From NCBI RefSeq assembly GCF_000959725.1, contig NZ_CP009322.1, positions 2,914,001 to 2,978,000 on the forward strand: a stretch of 64,000 nt of DNA, in the 5' to 3' direction. Positions 48,373 to 57,259 of the stretch are shown piece after piece; position 1 is the first letter of the stretch, and each line of letters begins with the position of its first letter. The notes beneath the pieces were generated by a model. That model was not told where the DNA came from, made no database searches, and saw only the letters and a program-made list of their open reading frames with translations. The translations under genes were made by a program, and so were the position numbers. This DNA is from Burkholderia gladioli (lineage in GTDB: Bacteria; Pseudomonadota; Gammaproteobacteria; Burkholderiales; Burkholderiaceae).

Positions 48373-49220
48373 TTATGGAACGGATCCCGGCTCGGGACTG
48401 CTTCATCCCAGATGTATACGTGAAATGCCTTTGCAAAATCCGGGATGTCTATGAAGCGAGCCTTGCGCGATGCCGCAATTCGGTAGGCGCCACCAATGAT
48501 CTTGCACATGTAATCAACAAGCCCACCTGTTGCAAAATGCAACTGCTGTATAAACCCAATTTGATCGAGATTTGCACAGGGCAGCGGCATATCAGTCATC
48601 AGTGCCTTTGCGACTCCCACAAAGGTACCGATGTCTGGCTTGTTGGCCGTCGAGAAAGGCCTCAACCTCACGACTCTTGAGAAGCGCCGGCGTAGCTGCT
48701 GATTGACTTCGAGCACCCGCAACAGCGAGGGAAGTCCTGCCAAGACAACTGATACCTGCAAGCGATTGAGCAAACCCTTAAGCCAATCCGAAACTTCCAG
48801 CAACCGGCGTTTGGCTCCATCGGCAAAGTGTTGAAATTCATCGAGAAAGATGAGTTCCACACCGCATGCCTCAACAAGCGTCACAATGCATTCGGTCAAG
48901 CGCGCCCCTGTCGAGCCAGGAGGAATCGCCGCGCCCATAGCGAGCAGAATCGCCTCTGCAAGCGACTTCACAGTAGGTGCCGATGGCACCTCCACATATA
49001 GTGTTGGAATTACACGTCTTATCAGTTCTTCATGCGCTGGGAATTGATCCCGATAACCCTTCAGTACAGTTGATTTTCCGCTGCCACTCGGCCCCACCAA
49101 GGCAAGTCCTGACATTTCGCCAGACTCTCGCTGCCATCCATGCAGTTCCTCGATAGCGGATTGGGCCGCGACAAAGTCAGGATGATCGACAATGTTGTTT
49201 CGAACGTTGAAATTAATCAT
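48318..49220 (-). CDS. tnsC: TnsC/TniB-family AAA+ ATPase, 3' end replaced by IS
   Basis: A 300-aa AAA+ protein that links target choice to the transposase. Walker A is LVGPSGSGKST (residues 43-51), Walker B LIFLDEFQHFADG, and sensor/arginine region QLRRRFSRVVRLRPF. The last ~17 residues (after DPFHK) are encoded by the IS. The true ending lies at 47399-47456 and would give KFNGIPLTQAGEPFSEVL, for a total of 301 aa. Start overlaps the tnsB stop by 4 bp. Function may survive because only the tail is altered. Confidence 0.85.
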   Translation of the reverse strand: MINFNVRNNIVDHPDFVAAQSAIEELHGWQRESGEMSGLALVGPSGSGKSTVLKGYRDQFPAHEELIRRVIPTLYVEVPSAPTVKSLAEAILLAMGAAIPPGSTGARLTECIVTLVEACGVELIFLDEFQHFADGAKRRLLEVSDWLKGLLNRLQVSVVLAGLPSLLRVLEVNQQLRRRFSRVVRLRPFSTANKPDIGTFVGVAKALMTDMPLPCANLDQIGFIQQLHFATGGLVDYMCKIIGGAYRIAASRKARFIDIPDFAKAFHVYIWDEAVPSRDPFHKRRFQKGPEGLLTFAASC

Positions 49221-51190
49221 CGCTTGCTCCTTGACTGGCTTGTCGAGCGCTTCGAAACAGAGAACGCAGGAATATCCTTGATGCCATCAGTATGGGTATC
49301 AGCGAACGTGTCTTCGACTGAAATTCCGGGCGATGCAACGACGGGCGTGGAATGCCGTCCCAGAAGGGTTGATTTGCTCGAATGTCCCTCGAGCCTTGCT
49401 GCCCTACGGCGATCCGACATCCGATGGCTGCGATATAGTTCATCGATGTGGTTGCTTAGCGCGATCCGTGCATGACGAAGAGAGTCGGTGTCGACCACTT
49501 TGGCGTCCCGTCTCAGTTTATCTACCAGCTCCGCGTGCATGTCACGTGTGAGTCCAGTCGCGTATTGCAGATCCGTACAAACCACTTCGATGTACTCTTT
49601 CCGTGCCGGGTCGAATATCTGCACGGCGTCGACTCTCTCGAAAAAATATCGGACACGTAGCTTCTCGCCTTCAGGCAAACGAAGCCGGAGTGCTTGCAAA
49701 CCAGGGTTGTTGTATGAGAGGTGCTCGAAGGTGACGCCTCGATTCGTTACGACGCAATGCGCCGTACCGGCGAACGCAATCTCAAGCGCGTTCGGATCTT
49801 CCGCCATGTAGATGTGATGTTCTCGGCAGCTTTCCTGCCACACCATATTTGGTGTACGTTTCCCTAAGCCTCGCTGGGGCGCATGCTGATAGACCTCGGC
49901 GATCCATCGAACAACAAGTTTGGTCAGATCTTCTAGAGTGACGCAAGCGAGGTCTGCTGAGTTGTAATCGCCACGCTCTGTTGTGCTCGACCACGTCGTC
50001 CCCGGAATATTGTGAAAGAGCTGCTCAGCCACCGTTCGCATAAAGCGCTCGACCCGCCCTTTGTGCCACGGGGATCGGCTTGGGCAATACGCCAGTTCAA
50101 TGCCGAGATCTGCACAGCCGTGCCGCAGTCCGGTTCCGTGGAATTCCATGCCGTTGTCAGCGACGATGAGGGAAGGCACGCCTCGCGCGGGCCAGTCGAT
50201 ATGCTCAAGACCAAGCTGTTGCAGCAGCGCCCCTTTGCCCAGCATTCCCATGCGAATTGCAGCACCAACCTCTTCCTGACCCGGTACGCGAGCGCTGATC
50301 TGAAATCCCATGACCATGCGGGAGTGCGCGTCAATCACGACCGTCAATATTGGGCGCACGATGACGATTCGGCGCTTTGGACAGACGCAGAGAAGATTGA
50401 CTGGGGTATGGTCGATTTCCCATCGCTCATTTATGTGTTGCGTCCGGAGCGATCCATACACGGGGCGGTATTTCCTCTTCGCAGCCAGACGCCCCTCGCG
50501 GGCAACAGTGACCATGTACCAGTCCAATGTGTGTACATGGCGATAGAGCGTCGCGCGGCTGATTACAGGTAGAGGCTCCGGTAGAAGGTGGTTTTTCTCC
50601 TCGATGGCTGTAACAACCCTGTCGTACAGGGATGCCACAGTTGGCCGCTGCTGATTGAGATAGTGCGTCTCTATAACGTCTTCAACCAGATTCAATAGCG
50701 CTCCGTCGAGTACACTGGTTCTTCCCTTGCGCTCGTGACGCGGAATAACATCCACGACATCTTCGGCGATGCGGTATCGCCGTTTCCAGCGGCAGAAGCT
50801 GCGGTAGCTTGGTGGCGCCTTCACACCTAGATTGGCAGCGACGCGCGCGAGAACAACTTCCGTGTATGGTTGGCCGGTGCAGCCTTCGGTTGCAACTGCC
50901 CGAAGATATGCCAAGCGCATCTGCGCCTGCTGCACATCTTTCTCCTTGTAAGTTGACGCGTCACGCCGTGAAACTTCAATCACGGGCGCGACTGCCTCAG
51001 CGATACTGTCGCGGTCGAGTTCCCACGAGGCTGATGCGTGACGTGCCCAAAGTTCGGCCTCGAAAATACGCAGCGGCTCTCCGTCATCCGATTCCAGAAG
51101 AATCCGGCCGTCTGCCAGACGTCGCTGCACGGTCCAGCGAATAGAACCTTCCACGAAGACGATCGCGGGTTTAAGCAAAAATCTGCGCAT
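49217..51190 (-). CDS. tnsB: TnsB/TniA-family DDE transposase
   Basis: A 657-aa transposase with an rve-type catalytic core. Catalytic residues are D260 (RWEIDHTPVNLL), D345 (SLIVADNGMEF) and E381 (GRVERFMRTV). N-terminal HTH domains are at about 100-220 (PPSYRSFCRWKRRYR, PVISRATLYRHVH), and the Mu-transposase-type C-terminal beta domain begins near 520. The start at 51190 has GGAG 7 nt upstream; it overlaps tnsA by 20 bp. It should bind the repeated ends and perform strand transfer. Confidence 0.9.
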   Translation of the reverse strand: MRRFLLKPAIVFVEGSIRWTVQRRLADGRILLESDDGEPLRIFEAELWARHASASWELDRDSIAEAVAPVIEVSRRDASTYKEKDVQQAQMRLAYLRAVATEGCTGQPYTEVVLARVAANLGVKAPPSYRSFCRWKRRYRIAEDVVDVIPRHERKGRTSVLDGALLNLVEDVIETHYLNQQRPTVASLYDRVVTAIEEKNHLLPEPLPVISRATLYRHVHTLDWYMVTVAREGRLAAKRKYRPVYGSLRTQHINERWEIDHTPVNLLCVCPKRRIVIVRPILTVVIDAHSRMVMGFQISARVPGQEEVGAAIRMGMLGKGALLQQLGLEHIDWPARGVPSLIVADNGMEFHGTGLRHGCADLGIELAYCPSRSPWHKGRVERFMRTVAEQLFHNIPGTTWSSTTERGDYNSADLACVTLEDLTKLVVRWIAEVYQHAPQRGLGKRTPNMVWQESCREHHIYMAEDPNALEIAFAGTAHCVVTNRGVTFEHLSYNNPGLQALRLRLPEGEKLRVRYFFERVDAVQIFDPARKEYIEVVCTDLQYATGLTRDMHAELVDKLRRDAKVVDTDSLRHARIALSNHIDELYRSHRMSDRRRAARLEGHSSKSTLLGRHSTPVVASPGISVEDTFADTHTDGIKDIPAFSVSKRSTSQSRSKR

Positions 51191-51806
51191 GTCGCATCTC
51201 CGGTGGGTCAACGAAAAGTTCGGCCGTCGACAGGAAGGGCAAGTCGAGGTCAATGCCGGCGGCGCCGTTTGCAAGCCAAGTGAGTGCGCGGGTTTTCGTG
51301 CGTGCGAGATGGATCAGTCCGCCGAACGTACGAGGCTGCATCCGGGCGACCAGATCGCGAGCCTCGTCAGCTTCGTTGCGACCAATCCGGCCACGCCAGG
51401 GGCGAAGCAACCGGAGGGTGTCGCGACGGATGCCGGCTCCGGTAATCCTCTCGTCCCAGACATAAAGAGGAAACCCTCGTTCGGCGAGGCCGGCTCGCGC
51501 CAAAGCCAGACGATTTGCGACCGACGGACGACGCGCTTCCCGTGCCGGCTTGGCCTCGATGAATACGATCGAGCCGTCGCGCAACGTCACCTCATAATCG
51601 GGCGTGTAGCTGAACGGCTGGGAAATCGTGCCCAGCTGAAACTGCCGATCCTGGGCGTCACGGTAATGCGTGACTTCCGGGGAAAACTCCAGGAGGAGGG
51701 CGGCCCCTTCCTCTCCCCAGCTGTGCCACGGTACAGACGGGGGGCTCTTGATCGACGGTATGAAGCCCCGGAAAGAAGTACCGCTTCGTGTGATTTTTGA
51801 AGGCAT
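51171..51806 (-). CDS. tnsA: TnsA-family endonuclease
   Basis: A 211-aa protein. TnsA N-terminal nuclease features: FSPEVTHYRDAQDRQF, the PD motif YTPDYEVTL (D70) and VFIEAKPA (E84-x-K86). The C-terminal part reads RRDTLRLLRPWRGRIG, like the TnsA C-terminal domain. TnsA cuts the 5' strand and makes transposition cut-and-paste. First gene of tnsA-tnsB-tnsC-tniQ; GGAG lies about 9 nt before the start. Confidence 0.85.
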   Translation of the reverse strand: MPSKITRSGTSFRGFIPSIKSPPSVPWHSWGEEGAALLLEFSPEVTHYRDAQDRQFQLGTISQPFSYTPDYEVTLRDGSIVFIEAKPAREARRPSVANRLALARAGLAERGFPLYVWDERITGAGIRRDTLRLLRPWRGRIGRNEADEARDLVARMQPRTFGGLIHLARTKTRALTWLANGAAGIDLDLPFLSTAELFVDPPEMRHAQIFA

Positions 51807-51917
51807 GACATCGTCTCCGGCGCCCAGGCTGGGCGCGTGGAAAGGGGCGTCTCGGACCGTATGGGCGAGCGCCGACCGCGCGATTCGAAAAATCGCGCAC
51901 CGTGGAGACGAACGGGA

Positions 51918-51945
51918 TTGACTCGACCGGGGAAGCGGCTATACT
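51918..51945 (+). promoter_or_regulatory. Strong sigma-70 promoter divergent from tnsA
   Basis: TTGACT at 51918-51923 and TATACT at 51940-51945, spaced by 16 nt, point rightward, away from tnsA. No open frame follows closely. Confidence 0.6.
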
Positions 51946-51951
51946 GAGGTT

Positions 51952-52023
51952 TCCACACCGTTGTATAGTCGCGCTCCGCGCGATCGAGGAAGCCAGTCCA
52001 TCTCAGATGTGATTGGCTTTTTC
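51952..52023 (+). ncRNA. Candidate small RNA (~72 nt) upstream of tnsA
   Basis: Downstream of the promoter come a perfect hairpin TCGCGC-TCC-GCGCGA (51969-51983) and then a terminator: AGCCAGTC (51991-51998) paired with GATTGGCT (52011-52018, one G-U pair) followed by TTTTTC. Promoter, structured body and terminator within about 75 nt, with no coding frame, are the features of a small RNA. It is predicted from sequence only. Confidence 0.5.
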
Positions 52024-52045
52024 ACTTTATGGCATCGATTTTCTC

Positions 52046-52066
52046 CTAGTCGTACTGTCGGACTAG
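52046..52066. promoter_or_regulatory. CTAGTC/GACTAG dyad
   Basis: CTAGTC and GACTAG are separated by 9 nt, in the gap between the small-RNA candidate and the AlpA-like gene. It could be a binding site for a transposon-encoded regulator; this is a guess from position. Confidence 0.3.
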
Positions 52067-52191
52067 CTGGCGACAGAAAAGGACTTCATGCGGCAAATCC
52101 CATCAGTGGGTTCGCGGGATAGCGAGTTTCGAGGGATTTCCAGACAGATACACGCGGTCTCCGACTACCGATCGTTCCGATAAATTCGGTT

Positions 52192-52419
52192 CTATCGCTG
52201 CTGCCCCTGTTGATGAGGCGACGTTAGCATTACGCTGGCTGGCGCCTGGGGTTCCACCAATGTGCCCATCCAAGCCGCAATATCTTGCGGTCGCCAGAAG
52301 CGCTGGCGTCCAATTCGAAGGCATGCCGGTGTCTCGCCTTTCAGATACATCGAGTCAAATTTCCGGCGCGAGATCCGCAGGATCGCTGCAAATTCGTTTG
52401 CGGTGACCAAGGCTTCCAT
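52192..52419 (-). CDS. AlpA/HTH_17-type small DNA-binding protein
   Basis: A 75-aa protein with an excisionase-like winged HTH: LVTANEFAAILRISRRKFDSMY, GETPACLRIGRQRFWRPQDI and a W-rich end AAWMGTLVEP. AGGAG lies 6 nt upstream of the start at 52419. It could regulate transposition or act as an accessory end-binding factor. It diverges from the zinc/HTH gene with almost no gap. Confidence 0.7.
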   Translation of the reverse strand: MEALVTANEFAAILRISRRKFDSMYLKGETPACLRIGRQRFWRPQDIAAWMGTLVEPQAPASVMLTSPHQQGQQR

Positions 52420-52437
52420 GAATGACTCCTGCAATGC

Positions 52438-53682
52438 ATGTTGATGCATTCTCAATGGGGGGCAAAATTTTTGCCAGACGCAATGAAAACAGCAAATGCA
52501 ACGCTTCGGAAACGCCCAGAGCCAAAGTGGGCTGGGCTTTGGCCGAGATGGGACTCTCTTTTTCAGGCTGCTGTATCTGGCTGGAAAGACCTTGAAGATG
52601 CAGTTCTGCTGGGCGATGATGGACTGAGCAAAGGTTGGATAACCCAAGACGGATTACAGGCGCGTATTCGCTGGAATCACTATGTCGCGCGGCTTCCTTT
52701 CGTCCCGTTGGCTGCAGATGAGGTCGCCGTGTCGTACAGCCGTCGGTGGCCGGTTACGGCAAACCAGATAGATAGGCTTGCCGCCACGTGGCTGCGGGCT
52801 TCGCTCGTGGACGCGATAGGAAGCGAGACGTTTCGTAGCGGCGTCCAATTTCTTCTTGATTCCATCGCTCTTGATCAGGCGGAATCCGACGAAGCGATCC
52901 GAAGCCCAGTTAAGCTGTTAAAGCTCGCCTATGCGCAGTTACTGAAGTTACCCAGACGATCTGACGATGGTTTTCGGCTGGCAGCATTCTGGTTGGTTTT
53001 GATCGGCTGCGCAGTTGATCGCTTACCATATCCCGACTGCAAGCTTTGCTTCAGGCATGCGCCACACGGCCACCAATACTGCCTCGCGCACTCACAGGCG
53101 AGAGCATTCCAGGGGACAAAGGCACAAAAGGCTCGCCGATACTACCTCGGCAGAAAAACGGCGCGAGAGCTCGGCTGGGACCGAAGAAGGCCTATCATCC
53201 AGGCTCACGCCGAGTTGGAAATACCGAACCTCATCGCGCGGCATCTGTGGGGGACTTTGCCACGCGGAGAGGTGGACCTGTTCAAACGTATCCGAAAACA
53301 ACTCGCCGGCTCGCCGAATGTTCGGCAGTTGCTTGATGGGCCGATTCCGCTAGGAAACGTGGCCCTTGATGCCCTGCTGCGCAACAAACTTGATCCCCTA
53401 GAGTTGTTGCCACAAGCGTGGCCCGAGAAGGTTGCACTGGCAGAACGCTGGCTTTCGTGCGAGTTACGCCAAGCTCCCGGCGTGCGAGGCCGATCACGGG
53501 CCTTAAGTGCAAAAATTCAGCGAGCTGAACGGCTCGCTTCCAGCGGCATGTCGATTGGGCAGATTGCGAAAGTACTAGGCTGTTCGACGGCAACAATTAG
53601 AAGTTGGCGCGCCCGCGGACAAGCACAACGGCTCTCGCAAATACTCTCGTACCAGAGCCAGTCAAAATCGTCTGTTCGCTAA
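52438..53682 (+). CDS. Transposon-associated protein with Cys/His cluster and C-terminal HTH
   Basis: A protein of up to 414 aa. The middle holds a zinc-ligand-like cluster (CKLCFRHAPHGHQYCLAHSQAR, with Cys-x2-Cys and Cys-x2-His). The C-terminus is a resolvase-like HTH (RLASSGMSIGQIAKVLGCS, TATIRSWRARGQAQRL). No family recognised. Start choice is uncertain: 52438, 52444 or 52483 are possible, and the later ones leave room for divergent promoters. Probably part of the transposon's own control machinery. Confidence 0.6.
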   Translation: MLMHSQWGAKFLPDAMKTANATLRKRPEPKWAGLWPRWDSLFQAAVSGWKDLEDAVLLGDDGLSKGWITQDGLQARIRWNHYVARLPFVPLAADEVAVSYSRRWPVTANQIDRLAATWLRASLVDAIGSETFRSGVQFLLDSIALDQAESDEAIRSPVKLLKLAYAQLLKLPRRSDDGFRLAAFWLVLIGCAVDRLPYPDCKLCFRHAPHGHQYCLAHSQARAFQGTKAQKARRYYLGRKTARELGWDRRRPIIQAHAELEIPNLIARHLWGTLPRGEVDLFKRIRKQLAGSPNVRQLLDGPIPLGNVALDALLRNKLDPLELLPQAWPEKVALAERWLSCELRQAPGVRGRSRALSAKIQRAERLASSGMSIGQIAKVLGCSTATIRSWRARGQAQRLSQILSYQSQSKSSVR

Positions 53683-53807
53683 GCAACAGGGCGAGGTTTA
53701 CGGCGGCTCCGCCGCTCGGCACTCCAAGAAAGGCTGCCAGCCTGTCCATGCAATGCTTTTCACCGGAGACATCCGAACATCAAGAAGATAGGAAGGCGAT
53801 GTTGGGA

Positions 53808-55556
53808 CTAGCGGTCCAGTGCGCCTCTCAGCGTCGTGTTGAGTGCCTCGAACGCGCGGATGACGGAGTCGAACACGAAGTCAAGCGCCTTTCCGTAACC
53901 CTGGCCGAGGCCACCCGTGTCGAACCCCATGGCTTGCAGCGGACCGACGTTTCCACCGAGCTCGTGCGCGTCGGCGATGCGCAGATCGTTGTTCAGAAAT
54001 AGCGGCGCGAGCCGCTCGTTCTTGTCTTTCCAGCCCGTGGGCTCCTCGGCGCTCCGAAGGGCCGTGACATCCTTTTGCTCGCCCTCGAGGCGCTCGACGA
54101 GATTGAGCACTCCCTGAAGAAGCTTGGCGCTTGCCAGGCCGTCTACCTCCTTCGCAGGGCAACCGGCTGCTTTCAGCAGGCGCTTCAGATGCGCGGCGGA
54201 GATGCTTTGCCAAGTCTCGTGCAGAACCTTGCACCTGCTCAGAAAGGCCTGCTGCGACATCTCCAATGGGGCGACTTGCGCGAGGCGGCTCAGCTGGGGA
54301 TATCGATGCCACCAGTTGGTCGTGATCTCGCCGCGAGAGAACTTCAGCACATCGTCGACATTCGCCCCCACCCCGACCGTCGCTCCGAGTTGTACGACGT
54401 TGTCGGCGAGGTCAAGCAATTGCTCGACGAGACGCGCAGTCTTGGACGCGATGTGCTCCTCTGCGTGGTCCACTGCCTCGACTCGCCAAGGTGCCACTGC
54501 ATGCTGGTTGGCGTGCAGGATTTCCCGGTCGGGCTTGGGTTTGTAGAGCTCGCGGATGGGAACTCGAATCAGGTTGCGTCCGATGCGCTCGCACCCAGAG
54601 AATGCCCACTGGCCACCGTAGGACGGGTTGCACGAGCCTCGCCGACCCGGCATGGAGTCGAAGTGCTCGTTCTGCTCGTATCTCTCAAGGAACCGGTCGT
54701 CCAGGTAGACGATGCTTCCATGCAGCTGAGCGTTCGCCCAAGCATGCGTCACCGGATTTTCGATTCCGGGCCAGGCGAGCCCGTCAGCCCCTCGCTCGGG
54801 AGTTTGCTCACAGCTTAGGGCGACAACTGTCGCCCAGACCTGGAGGAGGAGACGCCCCTCGTTCTCACGCAGATCAATCTGATACCAACCGCCTTCTGGC
54901 TCCGCGAGGAAGTGGTCCTGGCCGTTCATGAGCTCGCGCAACTCGGGGCCGTCGGCAAGGCTCGCCTGATAGTAGAACGCGCGCGCGCCTACGGCACCGC
55001 GTATCCAGAGGTACCTTCTGAGGTACTCGCTGCGCATGCTCCAGCTGACGTTTCTCGATGACTCGAAGTGGTACTGGGCCGAGATCTCACCCTGCGCGAC
55101 TTCGAAAACCGGCAGGCTGAGATCGTCGTAGACAAGGCGCTGCTGTTCGTTGCCCACGCACCGAGCGCTGAGTCCGAGCGCCATCCAGACCTTTTCGGCC
55201 AAGTTGAAACTGAACCTGGAGCCGTCGCCCCAGGCGGCCACAATGTAGTCGTAGCTGGAAACGGAAGGGTCGAACTTGTTCGAGGAACCCTTGGCACCCA
55301 CGACCGGCACGGAGCTAGCCACGAGCCCTTCGCCGGCTTCATCCAGCACGCCGAGCCCTTCGGCCTCATCCTCCGGCACCACGGCGGTGAGCATGTGCAC
55401 GCATTCCAGACCAAGCCTCGGAGTTTCCTCCTCGAACATCGATGCCACCTCGACGGGTTGATCTGGGTCGAGGCCGATTGGACGTAGAAGGGCCCGAAGC
55501 TTGGCCGGAAGTAGGCGCGCGGGGATCGGAAATTCGGCGAGATAGTTGATTGGCAT
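53808..55556 (-). CDS. Unknown 582-aa protein, second gene of the nuclease operon
   Basis: A large soluble protein without a domain I can name. It opens MPINYLAEFPIPARLLPAKL, has SSYDYIVAAWGDGSRFSFN and a Trp-rich segment NVSWSMRSEYLRRYLWIRGA, and ends with a long helical region (QQAFLSRCKVLHETWQSI, LLKAAGCPAKEVDGL). It follows the nuclease gene after 32 bp on the same strand. A recognition or partner subunit for the nuclease is a reasonable guess. Confidence 0.7.
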   Translation of the reverse strand: MPINYLAEFPIPARLLPAKLRALLRPIGLDPDQPVEVASMFEEETPRLGLECVHMLTAVVPEDEAEGLGVLDEAGEGLVASSVPVVGAKGSSNKFDPSVSSYDYIVAAWGDGSRFSFNLAEKVWMALGLSARCVGNEQQRLVYDDLSLPVFEVAQGEISAQYHFESSRNVSWSMRSEYLRRYLWIRGAVGARAFYYQASLADGPELRELMNGQDHFLAEPEGGWYQIDLRENEGRLLLQVWATVVALSCEQTPERGADGLAWPGIENPVTHAWANAQLHGSIVYLDDRFLERYEQNEHFDSMPGRRGSCNPSYGGQWAFSGCERIGRNLIRVPIRELYKPKPDREILHANQHAVAPWRVEAVDHAEEHIASKTARLVEQLLDLADNVVQLGATVGVGANVDDVLKFSRGEITTNWWHRYPQLSRLAQVAPLEMSQQAFLSRCKVLHETWQSISAAHLKRLLKAAGCPAKEVDGLASAKLLQGVLNLVERLEGEQKDVTALRSAEEPTGWKDKNERLAPLFLNNDLRIADAHELGGNVGPLQAMGFDTGGLGQGYGKALDFVFDSVIRAFEALNTTLRGALDR

Positions 55557-55588
55557 TCGAGATGTCGCTAGAGGGTCGGCGTCCGCGA

Positions 55589-57259
55589 CTAGGAATTGGA
55601 GCTGTCGACGACGTCGTCGGGCGCGTCATCTTCTGCCGTCGGTGCGCCGAGCAACGGCGTCGTGATTTCGAAATCCGACGGGTTGCGGGTCGAGAGTCGG
55701 GACGAGGGCGGAATGGCCAGACGCCGAGGCGGCCGCTTGGCGACGCGTTCGATCTCACTCAGGGGGTGTGCCTGGAAATGCTGGCGGAACGTCTTCTTGA
55801 GGGCGGTACTGTTAGTACTAGCAACCAAGCGCCCCAGTTCGTCACCTTCGACAACCCGAAAGTCGTAGCGCCTCACGCGCGCCGCTTCGTCCGCGATTAG
55901 CCCACGGGCCCGCTCCGACAGTACGCCGCTGGTCCAGTACTCGAAGACTTGCCTGCACTCGCGCCACTGCCAAGTGGCCTGAGGTGAACGTCGCATCACT
56001 GGGATACGCTCTTTTAGCCAGACCTCGACCATCTCGTCAGGGACGGTGCCGCCGGGCTTGTAGCCCTTGCACTCGATGAATCGGACGGACTGGTTGGCGT
56101 GATAGACCAGAACGTCGACCTCGGCCTGGCCGCCGGCGTCATCCTTGAGAATCTCGTTGAGGTCGATCGACGTGTGCGGGTCACGCTGACGCACGAGGTC
56201 AGCGACGATGTACTCGAATAGAGCGCCTCGCAGGTTGGTGGCAGCGCCCTCGATGTGGCTGAGCTTGTCGAAGACAGCCGCGACCCTATCGAACGAGTCC
56301 GGGCGCAGGTATGCGTCCTTGAGGATGTCGGTCAGCTCTCGAAGAGCCTTGGCGACCTCGAGCCCAAACAGGCTCGTCGTGGTCGCCGGAACGACACCGC
56401 TCTCCCTCGCAAGCGCGAAGGCCTCCGGCGTGTAGCCATCCGCTACAAAGACCTGCATGCAGCGGCCCACCTTCGCAAGCGCCCGCAGCGAGGTGCATTT
56501 ATTGATGAACGGCTGGAGCTCGTGTGCGGCGACGTTGACCCCGAGCAGCACGTCGCAGACGAGATAGCCAGGCTTTTTCTTGTTGGCGGCCTTGTCCCAC
56601 TGCGTGAGCGGGCCAAGGTAGGAGGCGCCGGTCAGATCCCAGTTGAAGGTGCCCACCCGCGGCTGACCACCGTCCGTGGCACGGAGTGCCACGGTGTTGT
56701 AGCTCACGAGCGCCAGGTTCCGGGCCCAGTCCTTGACGGCGCTGAGTAGCACAGCCTCTGTGTTCAGGCGTGCGCGCAGACGGTTGAGCTCCCACGGCGT
56801 TGCCTCGACAGTCTGAGCCAGCTCGATGCATTCACCGATCCCCGGGGCGTCGAAGCACGTCACCAATTGAGCACTCTTGAGGCGGTCAAGGACGCCTTGG
56901 GCCGGGATGTGGCCCTTCTGGGCGATGGGGGCGCCACACGCGATAAGAAAGTGCCTGACCGGCATGACGCCGCCACGGGCCATGAGGGCGGCAAGACCGC
57001 CGCCGTACGACGCGCTGTGCTGTAGAAGGCGCTTGACGAGCTCGTGCCAGAACTCCGGCGAGGCGTAGTCGCTCTGCAGGTAGACGAAGCGCGCCCCTCG
57101 AGGGAACACAAGGTGGGCGAGCTTCTTGATCTCCGTCGAGCGCGAGACGCGCTGCCGGGCCGTCGCAGGCGCCACACCTTCCTTGACCAAAGCGGCGACA
57201 AGCTCCGTGCTCAAGCATGGTCGGAGGGTCTGGAGCAGGCAAGTAAGCGAGTCAGCCAT
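55589..57259 (-). CDS. Predicted PD-(D/E)XK nuclease, first gene of a two-gene cargo operon
   Basis: A 556-aa protein. Residues 15-80 look like a winged helix (VAALVKEGVAPATARQRVSRS, IKKLAHLVFPRGARFVYL). The nuclease core lies near 345-400: E350 in RGALFEYIVADLV, D382 in QAEVDVLVYH and E396-x-K398 in FIECKGYKPGG. A Pro/Arg-rich tail follows. This fits restriction-type nucleases, but no methylase or helicase is present. GC content is near that of the host and higher than in the left half of the island, indicating separate acquisition. Confidence 0.75.
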   Translation of the reverse strand: MADSLTCLLQTLRPCLSTELVAALVKEGVAPATARQRVSRSTEIKKLAHLVFPRGARFVYLQSDYASPEFWHELVKRLLQHSASYGGGLAALMARGGVMPVRHFLIACGAPIAQKGHIPAQGVLDRLKSAQLVTCFDAPGIGECIELAQTVEATPWELNRLRARLNTEAVLLSAVKDWARNLALVSYNTVALRATDGGQPRVGTFNWDLTGASYLGPLTQWDKAANKKKPGYLVCDVLLGVNVAAHELQPFINKCTSLRALAKVGRCMQVFVADGYTPEAFALARESGVVPATTTSLFGLEVAKALRELTDILKDAYLRPDSFDRVAAVFDKLSHIEGAATNLRGALFEYIVADLVRQRDPHTSIDLNEILKDDAGGQAEVDVLVYHANQSVRFIECKGYKPGGTVPDEMVEVWLKERIPVMRRSPQATWQWRECRQVFEYWTSGVLSERARGLIADEAARVRRYDFRVVEGDELGRLVASTNSTALKKTFRQHFQAHPLSEIERVAKRPPRRLAIPPSSRLSTRNPSDFEITTPLLGAPTAEDDAPDDVVDSSNS

